Shown: positions 9,584 through 19,278 of the stretch, one piece after another
How positions within the stretch are numbered: position 1 is the stretch's first letter
Layout: each line of letters starts with the position of its first letter
Origin: Streptomyces sp. TS71-3
GTDB taxonomy: Bacteria; Actinomycetota; Actinomycetes; Streptomycetales; Streptomycetaceae
Assembly: GCF_018327685.1 (NCBI RefSeq)
Contig: NZ_BNEL01000001.1
Coordinates: 682,001-746,000, forward strand
Reading direction: 5' to 3'
DNA length: 64,000 nucleotides
Position numbers and translations under genes: made by a program
Notes under the pieces: generated by a model
The model's database searches: none
Seen by the model: only the letters and a program-made list of their open reading frames with translations
Told to the model about the DNA's origin: nothing

Positions 9584-12130
9584 GTGGACGACTACGCGGG
9601 TCGGGTACTCGCCGACCGCTACCGCCTGCCCCTCCCCCCGTCCGACGAGTACGAGCTGGCCCAGACACGCGCGTTCGACACCTACAGCGGCCAGGAGGTG
9701 CTGGTCCGCCAGGTGCCGCTGCCGGAGATCGTCGAGGCTGAGGTGCTCGACGCCGACGGCCTGCCCGAGGGCTTCACCGGCCGGAACCCCGCGGGCGCCC
9801 GGCGGCTCACCGGCAGCGGCATGATCGGCGGCGCCACCCGGACCCCCTCCGACCCGGCGGTGCGCCGCGCCATCGAGGCCGCCCAGGCGGCCGCGCAGAT
9901 CCCCGACCACCCCCGGCTCGACCAGGTCTTCGACGTCTTCGCGGAAGGCGGCTCGCTCTGGATCGTGAGCGAGGTGGTCGCCGCCAGCCCGCTGGCCGCC
10001 CTACTCGCCGAGGCCCCCTTGTCGCCGTACCGCGCGGCGGAGGTCGCGGCCGACGTCCTCCTCGCCCTCCGTGCCCTGCACGCGCACGGCTGGACCCACC
10101 GCAACATCACCACGCGCACGGTCCTGGTCTGCGAGGACGGCCGGGTGATGCTCACCGGACTGGCCGCCGGCGCCGCGGAAGAGGCCCTGTGCGGGTACGA
10201 CCCGACGCCGGACGACACCGGGGCCCCCGCCGGTACGCCCGGCGGCGAGCTCCCGCCGTCACCGGGCGCGATGCCACCCGGTCCCGCCGGCTCCCTCACC
10301 GGCGGCGGGGACCGGCCCGCCCTCGGTGCCGCACCCGGCCGGCCCGGGGGCCCCTTCGGCCCCGTCCGGGGGCCCTCCGGCCCGGCTTCCGGCCGTCCCG
10401 GTGCGGCGGGCCCCGGCCACCCCGGCCCCGCGTCCGGAGCCGGCGGCCAGGCACCCGGGGCGCCCGCCGGCACGGGGACCGGCGTCCCCCGGCAGATCCC
10501 GTACCGGGCGCAGAGCGGCACGGACGCGAGAGCGGCCCGCGCCGGTGCCATCGCGGCCTACCGCGCAGGCGCCAGAGCCGCCGCCCGCATCGACGACGAG
10601 CACACCGACACGCCCACACCCCTGCCCCCGGGCCTGCCCGCGGCCCGCCAGGGCGACGGCTCCCCGGCCCGCCCCCAGGACCAGGACGACACCCCGCACC
10701 CGCCGGGCCAGATCGTCGACCCCTACGGAGTACGCCGCCCCGGGCCCCCCGCTCCGAGGTCCCCGCAGGACAACCAGCCCGAGGTCTACGCGCGCTCCGC
10801 GCCGGACGCCGCCCAGCCCGCGCCCGCCGGCACCGCCGGAGCCACCTGGGGCGAGGCCGCCGGCTGGGGCGCCGGCGGAGCGCCGCGGCGCGGTCCCGCC
10901 ACCCCGCTGGCCGCCGAGCGGGCCCGCCAGGCCCGGATGGCCGTGGTCGGCCCCGTCACCGAGCGCTGGGCCCCCGAGCAGGCCGGCCCCGTCCACGAGA
11001 ACTGGCAGCTCGCCCCGCCCGTGGGCCCCGCCACCGACCTGTGGGCCCTGGGCGCGCTGCTGTTCCGGGCCGTTCAGGGACACGCCCCGTACCCGGAGGA
11101 GAGCACCCCCGAGCTGGTCGAGATGGTGTGCTCCGAGCCACCCGCCTTCGCCGAGGAGTGCGGTCCGCTGCGCCCCGTCGTGGAGTCGCTGCTCCGTCAG
11201 GATCCGGCCGAGCGGCCGGATTTCGAGGAGCTGCGCGGCTGGCTGCGCTCCCTGATCCGGTCGGCGCCGGAGCCCGACGCGGGCGCGCACGTCGTCGCCA
11301 CCCCTCCCGCCGACCGGGAGAAGCTGCCCATCGTGCGGCGCCGCGGCGAGCTGGTCCGCCGCCGCAAGGGCACGGTCGTGGCCACCGGCCGCGGGCGGCA
11401 CAAGGCGGGCCGGGGCGGCGGGCCGCGGCGGCTCGGCCGGACGCTCCTCGTGGTGATCATGCTGGGCCTCGCGGCGGCCGTGGCCTACGCGATGGTCTTC
11501 ATGCCCAAGTCGAGCGACGCGGGTCAGCAGGCGGCCGGCGAGCCCACCGGATCCCCGGCGCCGGGGTCGTCCTCGGACACCGGCGCGCAGGGCGGCGCCA
11601 CCGGCCAGGGCGACCAGGACAGCGCCGCGCCCGGCCAGCCCTCCGACTCCCACCCGCCGCAGACGACCCCGCTCGACGTGCCGCCCGGCTTCACGGTGAA
11701 GAACGACAGCGCCGGCTTCCGGATAGCCGTGCCCGACGGGTGGCAGCGGCAGGGCAAGAACTCCCTCGGGCAGGTCGTCTACGGCAAGGGCGGCTTCCAG
11801 CTGATCGTGGTGCCCGGCCGGGACACCGCCAAGCAGTACGGATCCGACCCGATGGTCTACGAGCGCGAGAAGGAGCGCGAGCTCCAGCCCTTCCGCGAGT
11901 CCAGCTGGGCCACCAGCAGCGGGCTGCGCACCACCGAGGTCGGCGACCGGATCATGGCGGAGGGCCAGTTCACCTGGCAGGGCGACGGCGGCGAGGTCTA
12001 CGTCCGCAACCTCGCGCTCCTCGTCGGCGGCCACTACCACGTCGTGCAGGTCCGGGGCCCCGAGTCCCAGCGCGACAAGGTGGACGGCTACTACACCCAG
12101 GCGTCGGCGACCTACCAGTACACGGGCTGA
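9584..12130 (+). CDS. Membrane Ser/Thr kinase-like protein 2: pseudokinase with extracytoplasmic domain
   Basis: The protein has 848 residues and is built like its neighbours but with the catalytic residues replaced. The expected VAVK lysine is Arg42 (VLVRQ), HRDxKxxN reads HRNITTRT with Asn174 in place of the catalytic Asp, and DFG reads GLA at 192-194 in LTGLAAG. A proline/glycine-rich insert of some 270 residues then interrupts the fold before DLWALGALLF, where the kinase C-lobe resumes and ends near residue 565. A transmembrane helix is at about 618-640. The outer domain begins near 705 with FTVKNDSAGFRIAVPDGWQR and is related to that of kinase 1. GTG 9584 is chosen because GGAAGGGGG ends 7-8 nt before it; ATG 9554 is the alternative. 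It may scaffold or regulate the flanking kinases; this is inference. Confidence 0.85.
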   Translation: MDDYAGRVLADRYRLPLPPSDEYELAQTRAFDTYSGQEVLVRQVPLPEIVEAEVLDADGLPEGFTGRNPAGARRLTGSGMIGGATRTPSDPAVRRAIEAAQAAAQIPDHPRLDQVFDVFAEGGSLWIVSEVVAASPLAALLAEAPLSPYRAAEVAADVLLALRALHAHGWTHRNITTRTVLVCEDGRVMLTGLAAGAAEEALCGYDPTPDDTGAPAGTPGGELPPSPGAMPPGPAGSLTGGGDRPALGAAPGRPGGPFGPVRGPSGPASGRPGAAGPGHPGPASGAGGQAPGAPAGTGTGVPRQIPYRAQSGTDARAARAGAIAAYRAGARAAARIDDEHTDTPTPLPPGLPAARQGDGSPARPQDQDDTPHPPGQIVDPYGVRRPGPPAPRSPQDNQPEVYARSAPDAAQPAPAGTAGATWGEAAGWGAGGAPRRGPATPLAAERARQARMAVVGPVTERWAPEQAGPVHENWQLAPPVGPATDLWALGALLFRAVQGHAPYPEESTPELVEMVCSEPPAFAEECGPLRPVVESLLRQDPAERPDFEELRGWLRSLIRSAPEPDAGAHVVATPPADREKLPIVRRRGELVRRRKGTVVATGRGRHKAGRGGGPRRLGRTLLVVIMLGLAAAVAYAMVFMPKSSDAGQQAAGEPTGSPAPGSSSDTGAQGGATGQGDQDSAAPGQPSDSHPPQTTPLDVPPGFTVKNDSAGFRIAVPDGWQRQGKNSLGQVVYGKGGFQLIVVPGRDTAKQYGSDPMVYEREKERELQPFRESSWATSSGLRTTEVGDRIMAEGQFTWQGDGGEVYVRNLALLVGGHYHVVQVRGPESQRDKVDGYYTQASATYQYTG

Positions 12131-12676
12131 CCGGCGCGGGCCGCGGGGAGGCGGGCGCGGGGAGGTTTCCGTGCGGCGGGTGCGTGTGGCGGGTGCGTGA
12201 GGCGGTCCGCCCGGTGGGCGTACGCGGCGGTTCCTCCGGCAGGCGTGTGCGTCCTGCACCAGCGTGACGGTCCGTCCGGCAGGCGTGTGCGTGCGTCTCG
12301 GTCCGTCCGGGGAGCGTGTGTGTGACGGTTCGTCCGGCGGGCTGTACGTGCGGCGGTCCGTTCGCCGGGCGCGTTCGAACCCGTACCGGACGAGCATCGA
12401 CGGGCCACCTCGAACCGCCCCGCGGGCGTCCGCGGGCGGAGGCCGTTGAACCCGCTCCAGATGTGTGCCGGCCGCGGCGTTCGAACCCGTACCGGGGCCG
12501 TATGTGGTGGAAACATGGAGGTCATGGCGGGTCCGTGCGCTGTGAGGGCATGGCGCCTCTGTGGAGGGATCAGCCGATGAGTCCCAAGCGTCACAGTGCT
12601 GTCACCTTGTACCCCACGTGTTCCCTGCGGGGTACCACTTCCTTACGCTGGAGTGGTCAATCCACTGCGGGGGATC
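12131..12676. other. Intergenic region between kinases 2 and 3, repetitive
   Basis: No gene is supported. The left half holds several degenerate copies of GTCCGTCCGGCAGGCGTGTG between 12190 and 12350. TTCGAACCCGTACCGG occurs twice, near 12374 and 12480. Close to the gene, GTACCCC at 12609-12615 pairs with GGGGTAC at 12629-12635 across 13 nt, a candidate operator about 45 bp before the kinase 3 start. Confidence 0.45.
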
Positions 12677-14641
12677 GTGAATCAGATGCAAGGCCTGCTC
12701 CTCGCGGGGCGCTACCGGCTCGGTGAGTCCATCGGACGGGGCGGCATGGGCCGCGTGTGGCGCGCCCATGATGAGTTGCTGCACCGCGTCGTGGCGGTGA
12801 AGGAACTGACCGCCGCCCAGTACGCGTCCGAGAGCGAACGCACGGTGCTGCTGGCGCGCACCCAGACCGAGGCCCGCGCCGCCGCCCGCATCAACCACCC
12901 CGCCGTCGTCACCGTCCACGACGTGCTGGAGCACGACGACCGGCCGTGGATCGTGATGGAGCTGGTCGAGGGCGGTTCCCTCGCGGACGTCGTCAAGGAG
13001 TCGGGCGCGCTCGAACCGCGGTACGCCGCCCGCGTCGGCGTCTGGGTGCTCCGCGCGCTGCGCGCCGCCCACGCCGCCGGCGTGCTGCACCGCGACGTCA
13101 AGCCCGGCAACGTCCTGCTCGCGAAGGACGGCAGGGTGCTCCTGACCGACTTCGGCATCGCGCAGGTGGAGGGCGACACCACGCTGACCAAGACCGGCGA
13201 GGTCGTCGGCTCGGTGGACTACCTGGCGCCGGAGCGGGTGCGCGGCGCCGACCCAGGCCCGGCGTCCGACCTGTGGGCGCTCGGGGCGACGCTCTACACC
13301 GCGGTGGACGGCAGCTCGCCGTTCCGGCGGACCACGCCGCTGGCCACCATGCAGGCCGTCGTCGACGAGGACCCTTCCGAGCCGGCCGGCGCCGGGCCGC
13401 TCGGCCCCGTCATCACCGCGCTGCTGCACAAGGACCCGGCCCTGCGCCCCAGCGCGGAGGAGGCCGAGGCGATGCTCGCGGAGGCCGCGGAGGGCCGCAG
13501 GCCCACGGCCGCGCAGGAGTACCTGCCCACCAGCGTGCACCCCTACGAGAACCCGACGCGGAACCAGAGCGCCGCGCAGGGGCAGCACCCGCAGGACGCG
13601 CCGGGCGGCGGGGCGTACGGCCCGCACCAGCCCTACGGCGCCTTCGGGCCCGCGGCAGCGGCCGGGAGCGGCTACGGGTATCCCGGCGCAGGCCCGCAGC
13701 CGGAGCCGGTGACGACGCATCACCCCAGCTCGCACACGCCCCCGGGGTCACACACGCCTCCCGGCTCGCACACGCCTCCTGGCTCGCACACGCCCCCCGG
13801 GTCACACACGCCTCCTGGCTCGCACACCCCGCCCGGCTCGCACACGCCTCCGGGGCCGCTCATATCCTCCGCGCAGCAGACGGCACCCGCGTCCACGGGC
13901 GCGCCCGGGCGGCGGAGCCGGCGCGGCTGGATCGTTCTGGCGAGCGTCGTCGCGGCGGCCGTGCTGATGGGCGGCGGCACCGTGCTCGGCCTGCACTACG
14001 CGGACAAGGGCGGCAAGGACGCCGCCTCCCATTCCCCCGCTCTCTCCTCCTCGCCCGACGCCCCGGGCCCCGCGGGGCCTCCGGAGCAGGCCGGCGGGAT
14101 CCCGCCCGACTGGCGGCGGGTCGACGACGTCGAGGGCTTCAGCCTGATGCTGCCGCCGCGCTGGCACCGGCAGGCCAACGGCTCCCAGATCGACTACACG
14201 CCCGACCGCGGCAACCACTTCGTGCGGATCAGCGTCGACCGGTCCCCGGACTGGGAGAACCCGTACATGCACCAGCTCGACCTGGAGAAGCAGCTCCACG
14301 ACAAGCTGCCCCAGTACCACCGCGGCGAGCTGACCGAGAACACCTTCCGCGACCGGCCCGGATCGCTCTGGGAGTTCACCTGGACCGCGGTGCCCTCCGA
14401 CTCCTTCCCCGGACCCCGGCACGCCATAGAACAGACGTACCTGGATCGGGACGGCACCGAATACGCGATCTACATGTCGTCGCCGGACGCGGACTGGGAC
14501 ACCACCCGCCTGCAGTTCGACCGCGTACTGAGGGGCTGGCAGCCCGCACGGAAGGGTTCCGTGGCCGGATCCGACGGCTCACAGAACGGCGGCGGGGACG
14601 GCGGCGACAGCTCGGACGACGGGGACGACGGCAGCGAGTGA
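12677..14641 (+). CDS. Membrane Ser/Thr protein kinase 3 with SHTPPG repeat linker
   Basis: The protein has 654 residues. The kinase domain covers about 10-275 with GRGGMGRVW at 20-28, Lys42 in VAVKEL, HRDVKPGN with Asp140, DFGIAQ and APERV, so all catalytic residues are present. The linker contains seven SHTPPG units. One transmembrane helix lies near 418-440 (WIVLASVVAAAVLMGGG). The outer domain runs from about 475 (VEGFSLMLPPRWHR) to 625 and resembles those of kinases 1 and 2. The C terminus is Gly/Asp-rich. The start is uncertain: GTG 12677 and ATG 12686 are both in frame after GCGGGGGA at 12667-12674, and GTG 12653 is possible. Third in the five-kinase array. Confidence 0.88.
   Translation: MNQMQGLLLAGRYRLGESIGRGGMGRVWRAHDELLHRVVAVKELTAAQYASESERTVLLARTQTEARAAARINHPAVVTVHDVLEHDDRPWIVMELVEGGSLADVVKESGALEPRYAARVGVWVLRALRAAHAAGVLHRDVKPGNVLLAKDGRVLLTDFGIAQVEGDTTLTKTGEVVGSVDYLAPERVRGADPGPASDLWALGATLYTAVDGSSPFRRTTPLATMQAVVDEDPSEPAGAGPLGPVITALLHKDPALRPSAEEAEAMLAEAAEGRRPTAAQEYLPTSVHPYENPTRNQSAAQGQHPQDAPGGGAYGPHQPYGAFGPAAAAGSGYGYPGAGPQPEPVTTHHPSSHTPPGSHTPPGSHTPPGSHTPPGSHTPPGSHTPPGSHTPPGPLISSAQQTAPASTGAPGRRSRRGWIVLASVVAAAVLMGGGTVLGLHYADKGGKDAASHSPALSSSPDAPGPAGPPEQAGGIPPDWRRVDDVEGFSLMLPPRWHRQANGSQIDYTPDRGNHFVRISVDRSPDWENPYMHQLDLEKQLHDKLPQYHRGELTENTFRDRPGSLWEFTWTAVPSDSFPGPRHAIEQTYLDRDGTEYAIYMSSPDADWDTTRLQFDRVLRGWQPARKGSVAGSDGSQNGGGDGGDSSDDGDDGSE
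13730..13855. repeat. 18-bp tandem repeat x7 encoding SHTPPG
   Basis: Seven units of the form TCGCACACGCCTCCCGGC with third-position changes encode a Ser-His-Thr-Pro-Pro-Gly repeat in the kinase 3 juxtamembrane linker. In-frame units allow length variation between strains. Confidence 0.92.
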
Positions 14642-14861
14642 GCTGTGGCGCCGCCCCATCGGGCGGGCCCGGGAAGGCGCTTCCCGGGCGCCGGTGGGAC
14701 CGCCGGAGGCCCTGACCATGCGGTGACGGGGTGGTGCGTTCGGCGCTGACGGCGCAGTGCCGGCGCGCGGCCCGGGCCCCGACGGGCGATCTTCGGACAA
14801 CCCGTGTCACCTGGCCGGACGCACCCCCTCCGGGTCGGTGACCCTGGGGCATCATGACCCT

Positions 14862-17255
14862 ATGGTGACCGACGGAGCCGCGGGGAGCGGGGGGCACCCG
14901 GGCGGCGGCAGCACCCGTGTCCTGGCGGGCCGGTACCGCTTGGAGACACGTCTCGGCCGGGGCGGCATGGGCGTGGTGTGGCGTGCCACGGACGAGCTGC
15001 TGGGGCGTCAGGTCGCCGTCAAGGAAGTCGCGCTCGACCTCGGCGACGAGCTTTCCGCAGACGAGGTGCGGGTCCAGCGCGAGCGCGCCCTGCGCGAGGC
15101 GCGTGCCCTCGCCCAGCTCGGCCACCCGGGCATCATCGCCGTGCACGACGTCGTGGAGGCCGAGGGCCGCCCGTACATCGTCATGGAGCTGGTCGACGGG
15201 CCCTCGCTCGCCGAGCGGATCGCGCGGAACGGACCCGTCGACACGCGCGAGGCCGCCCGGATCGGGATCGCGCTACTCGGCGCGCTCCGCAAGGCGCACG
15301 CCTCCGGAGTGCTGCACCGCGACCTGAAACCGGCCAACGTCCTGCTGGAGTCGGAGACCGGCCGGGTCGTGCTCACCGACTTCGGCACCGCGCACCTGAG
15401 CGGTTCCACGACGCTGACCGAGTCCGGCTCGTTCATGGGCTCGCCGGAGTACACGGCGCCGGAGCGGATGTCCGGACTGCGCTCGGGCCCCGAGTCGGAC
15501 CTGTGGTCGCTGGGCGCGCTGCTGTGCACGGCGGTCAGTGGCACGTCGCCGTTCCACCGCGACAACCTGGGCGCCGTGCTGCACGCCGTGGTCTCCGACG
15601 AGATCAGGACACCTCAGGAGGCCGGTCCGCTGCTGCCGGTGATCCTGGGCCTGCTGGAGCGCGACCCGGACCGCCGTCTCGACGCGGCCGAGACCGAACG
15701 GATGTTGCGCGACTACGCCGACACGGGGCGCGTCCCGGAGCCGCGCGCCGCCTCGGAGTCCGGCGAGCCGGGTGCCGCGCGCATGCGCTGGGCGCCCCGG
15801 GTCGCCCGGCTCCCGTACCGCGCGTCCCGGGGCGCCGGGCGCCTGCCGGGCGTCTCCCGCCTGACGCACCGCGGGTCCCGTCGCGCGGCACCGCACCCAC
15901 CCGGGTCCTCCACCACGGACCAGCCGCCCCCGGCACCGGACGAGGCGCTGTCCGGCAGCTCCGAACACCCTCCGGCGGCGGAGGGCCGGGCTGCGGTACG
16001 GCCCGGCGAGTCCCCGGCGCCGGGCGGCACCGGGATTCCCGCGGCGCGTGGCACCGGGACCTCCGGCCCGCGGAGCCCCGGAACCCCTGACCAGGCCGAC
16101 CGAGGAGAGCCCTCGGGCGCGGAAGGCGGCGGTGTCCGCGGGACCGGGGCGCAGGACTCCGCGCCCCCCGGGACCGCGGGCCGTCCCGCCGGGAACGACA
16201 GCGGTCCGTCCGGGGCCGAGGGGTCCGGCGGCGCCGGCCCGGCCGCCGGAGAGCGCCAGGACCACACCTTCGCACCCCACGAACGCCCGAGCGCCCCGGC
16301 CGACCACCCCGTGCCGCTCTCCGACCGCACGTCCGCGCCGCCCCGCCGGGGGCCGGCGATGCCGGGCGCCACCCCGGGCGGCGACGGCACCGCCTCGGGC
16401 CCGACCCAGCACCCGTCCGCGGAGGACCGCCCGTCACCCCAGGACGGCCCGCCCACCGACACGGGCCCCTGGCCACCGCCCGAGGCGGAACCCTGGTCAC
16501 CCCCGGCGCCCAGGGGCACCCGCCCCCCGCGGGGGCAGCCCGATCCGGCGGTGCCGGGGCGACGGGCGCCCGCAGCGCCGGCACCCCCGCCCTCCGCCGC
16601 TCACGAGACCGCCGCGCCCGGCCCGTCCACCGGCCCCCGCCCCGAGCCGTCCCCGCGACGGCCGCGCCGGAATCCGGCCGGCGCTGCCACACCACCGTCC
16701 ACCCGGTCCCGCAGAGGCCGCACCGGCGGAGGAGCGGGAGGCGCCTCCACAACGGGCACCGGGTCGGCCGACCCCGCCGGAGGGGCGCCTGACACCAGCG
16801 CGGACGGAGAGCCCCCCGCAGGCCGTGGCCAAGCTCCCTTCCCCGGCGCACGAGAGCGCACCCCTGGCACCGGTCCGGGCCCGGCCCCGAAGGCGGAGTC
16901 CACCCGCCGGATGCGCACCATGCTGATCGCCATCGCGCTGGCCGCGGGTATCGCCGGAGCCGGCGTGTCCGCGGTGGCACTGCTCTCGAAGGGCGGCGGC
17001 AACGGCCACCGCGAACCGTCGACCTCGGTCCCCGCGACCCCCACCCCCACCCCCACCCCCACCCCCAGCCCCACCCGGGCCCCCACGCACGGGTCCGCCC
17101 CGGCCGCACCCCCGAGCCCCACCCAGAAGTCCGGCGAGCCGACCCCCACGTCCTCAGGGCCGTCGGCGTCCACACCGCCCCGCACCGGCTCGTCCGCCCA
17201 CACCCCTGCGGACACCCCGGCGGGCGGGGCCTTCTCCGAGCCCTCCTCCCGGTGA
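14862..17255 (+). CDS. Membrane Ser/Thr protein kinase 4 without an extracytoplasmic sensor domain
   Basis: The protein has 797 residues. The kinase domain lies at about 21-290 with GRGGMGVVW, Lys54, HRDLKPAN with Asp154, DFGTAH and APERM; the set of catalytic residues is complete. A linker of about 390 residues rich in Pro, Gly, Ala and Ser follows, then a transmembrane helix near 686-708 (MLIAIALAAGIAGAGVSAVA). Beyond it only about 85 residues remain, mostly Pro/Thr/Ser including a PTPTPTPTPT run, with no folded outer domain. That sets it apart from the other four. ATG 14862 is immediately followed by an in-frame GTG and has no good Shine-Dalgarno sequence, so the mRNA may be leaderless or the start may differ slightly. 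It presumably senses through partners or the membrane itself. Confidence 0.87.
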   Translation: MVTDGAAGSGGHPGGGSTRVLAGRYRLETRLGRGGMGVVWRATDELLGRQVAVKEVALDLGDELSADEVRVQRERALREARALAQLGHPGIIAVHDVVEAEGRPYIVMELVDGPSLAERIARNGPVDTREAARIGIALLGALRKAHASGVLHRDLKPANVLLESETGRVVLTDFGTAHLSGSTTLTESGSFMGSPEYTAPERMSGLRSGPESDLWSLGALLCTAVSGTSPFHRDNLGAVLHAVVSDEIRTPQEAGPLLPVILGLLERDPDRRLDAAETERMLRDYADTGRVPEPRAASESGEPGAARMRWAPRVARLPYRASRGAGRLPGVSRLTHRGSRRAAPHPPGSSTTDQPPPAPDEALSGSSEHPPAAEGRAAVRPGESPAPGGTGIPAARGTGTSGPRSPGTPDQADRGEPSGAEGGGVRGTGAQDSAPPGTAGRPAGNDSGPSGAEGSGGAGPAAGERQDHTFAPHERPSAPADHPVPLSDRTSAPPRRGPAMPGATPGGDGTASGPTQHPSAEDRPSPQDGPPTDTGPWPPPEAEPWSPPAPRGTRPPRGQPDPAVPGRRAPAAPAPPPSAAHETAAPGPSTGPRPEPSPRRPRRNPAGAATPPSTRSRRGRTGGGAGGASTTGTGSADPAGGAPDTSADGEPPAGRGQAPFPGARERTPGTGPGPAPKAESTRRMRTMLIAIALAAGIAGAGVSAVALLSKGGGNGHREPSTSVPATPTPTPTPTPSPTRAPTHGSAPAAPPSPTQKSGEPTPTSSGPSASTPPRTGSSAHTPADTPAGGAFSEPSSR

Positions 17256-17493
17256 ACGCCGGCACCGTGACAGCCCGTCGGCCTGCTGCGGGCGCGTGCA
17301 CAGAGCTTCGTTCTGCGCGGGCCACTACCCGTATCCCATGGCCGGGACGACACCCTCAAGCGTTCGTCCGACGAACTCGCGCGTTCCGCGCGGCCGCGCG
17401 GCCCGGCGCGGAGACCTCCCCCTTTGTCACGGTGTTGCATCCGCTCAGGGGCCTCGGTGGCGATCCACGGGCGCGGGTCGCCAGGATGTGAAC

Positions 17494-19278
17494 ATGACGA
17501 ACGATGGGGGAAACCAGGACGAGCCCACCAGCTACGGGCTGAGGCCACCTCAGGCTCCGCCCGTCCAGCCGGTGCCGGGGCAGGGCGCCTACGGCTCGTA
17601 CCAGCCCACCCAGGGCCCGGGCGGCGGAGCGGGTGGCGGGAACGGCACCCCCGCACAGGGCCCCGCGGGCAACCCGGGGCAGCCCGGACACCCGGGGCAG
17701 CCGGAGTACCCGCCGCACCCTGGGCAGCCCGAATACCCGGCGCATCCTGGGCAGCCGGGTCCCGCTCAGCGGCCCGCCCAGGCACCCGAGGGCGCCGGCC
17801 GGCTCGTCGGTGGTCGCTACCAGTTGCTGAACCGCCTCGGCCACGGCGGCATGGGCACCGTGTGGCACGCCCGGGACACCGTCGTGGAGCGCGAGGTGGC
17901 GATCAAGGAGCCCCGGCTGCCGGACCACCTGAGCGAGGCCGAGCGGGGGACCGCGTACGAGCGCATGCAGCGCGAGGCCCGTGCCGCCGCCCGGATCGAG
18001 CACCCCTCCGTGGTCACCGTGCACGACGTCGTCGTGGAGCAGGGCAGGCCCTGGGTGGTCATGGAGCTGGTGCGCGGCCAGTCGCTCGCGGACCGGCTGC
18101 AGGAGGGCACCCTCGACCCGCGGGAGGCCGCCCGGATCGGCGTAGCGGTCGTCGGCGCGCTCCAGGCCGCGCACGACGCGGGCGTGCTGCACCGTGACGT
18201 CAAGCCCGACAACGTCCTGCTCGGCCGGGGCGAGCGGGTCGTGCTCACCGACTTCGGCATCGCCCAGGTGGAGGGCGAGCAGCGGCTCACCGAGACGGGC
18301 GTGTTCGTCGGCTCACCGGAGTTCATCTCGCCGGAACGGGTGCTGGGCCAGCGCCCCGGGCCCGCCGCCGACCTCTGGTCCCTCGGCGTCGTGCTGTACG
18401 CGGCCGTGGAGGGCATGTCGCCGTTCCGCCGCTCGAACACCCCGGCCACGCTCCAGGCCGTGCTCTCCGCCGAGCCGCAGTCGCCCGCGCGCGCGGGCGG
18501 AGCGCTCGCCATGCTCGTCATGCAGTTGCTCCGCAAGGACCCGATGGCGCGCCCGCCCGCGCCGGAGGTCCGCCAGGTGCTTCAGGGCCTCGCGCACCCG
18601 GCGTCGGAGGGCACCCGCCTGATCCCGCCGCACCAGAGGGACGCCAACCGCTGGGTGCCCCCGGTGCTCCAGAACGACCGCAGGGCGCAGCTCGGCCTGG
18701 GCGCCGGCGTGGTGGTCGTGGCGCTCGCGCTCGTCCTGCTGCTGCTCGACCCGTTCAAGGGGAACGAGCTGCCCAAGGGCTGGGAGGTGCGGCCCGAGCG
18801 GGAGACCGTGGCGGCGTCGCTCGCCGTGCCGTCCGACTACCGGCGCGTCCCCAACGACGGCACGACCGCCGGCGTCACGTTCGACGACCCCAGCGACGTC
18901 TTCCACGTGTACCTCACCCGGGTGGACAACTCCACGGTCGACGACCCCGTCGAGCCGACCGGCGCGGGCTGGGAGAAGTACTACAAGGGCGGCGGCGACA
19001 ACGGCACGGAGTTCACGCCGGTGAAGGTCGCCGGCAGGACGACGTCGTACCGCCAGAAGAAGGCGTACGAGACGACGGTGACCTTCACGGACTACAGCGA
19101 CAGCAGCGACGACCCCGTGCGGCACTACCGCCACCAGCTCCTCGTCCCCGAGGGCGGCACCAGCAAGTGGTACTGGCGGCTGGAGGTCGACATGCCCGCG
19201 GACGGCTGGGCCCACCCCATCGGCGAGCAGCTCTACCGGGACGTCGTCGCCCACCTGGACCTGGACCTCGACATGTAG
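17494..19278 (+). CDS. Membrane Ser/Thr protein kinase 5 with Pro/Gly-rich N-terminal extension
   Basis: The protein has 594 residues. An N-terminal segment of about 100 residues rich in Gln, Gly, Pro and Tyr (repeated HPGQPEYP) precedes the kinase domain at 107-370. Catalytic features are GHGGMGTVW, Lys138 (VAIKEP), HRDVKPDN with Asp235, DFGIAQ and SPERV. A transmembrane helix follows at about 400-420 after a short linker. The outer region (about 440-594) begins LAVPSDYRRVPNDG and ends near WAHPIGEQLYRDVV. It is a more distant relative of the outer domains of kinases 1-3. The start is ATG 17494 with AGGA 7 nt upstream; longer frames upstream lack support. Last of the kinase array. Confidence 0.88.
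   Translation: MTNDGGNQDEPTSYGLRPPQAPPVQPVPGQGAYGSYQPTQGPGGGAGGGNGTPAQGPAGNPGQPGHPGQPEYPPHPGQPEYPAHPGQPGPAQRPAQAPEGAGRLVGGRYQLLNRLGHGGMGTVWHARDTVVEREVAIKEPRLPDHLSEAERGTAYERMQREARAAARIEHPSVVTVHDVVVEQGRPWVVMELVRGQSLADRLQEGTLDPREAARIGVAVVGALQAAHDAGVLHRDVKPDNVLLGRGERVVLTDFGIAQVEGEQRLTETGVFVGSPEFISPERVLGQRPGPAADLWSLGVVLYAAVEGMSPFRRSNTPATLQAVLSAEPQSPARAGGALAMLVMQLLRKDPMARPPAPEVRQVLQGLAHPASEGTRLIPPHQRDANRWVPPVLQNDRRAQLGLGAGVVVVALALVLLLLDPFKGNELPKGWEVRPERETVAASLAVPSDYRRVPNDGTTAGVTFDDPSDVFHVYLTRVDNSTVDDPVEPTGAGWEKYYKGGGDNGTEFTPVKVAGRTTSYRQKKAYETTVTFTDYSDSSDDPVRHYRHQLLVPEGGTSKWYWRLEVDMPADGWAHPIGEQLYRDVVAHLDLDLDM

Noticed and set aside
13730..13855. Seven regular repeats, considered as a CRISPR array
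   Set aside because: Units are only 18 bp with no spacers and are in frame inside a kinase gene, encoding SHTPPG.
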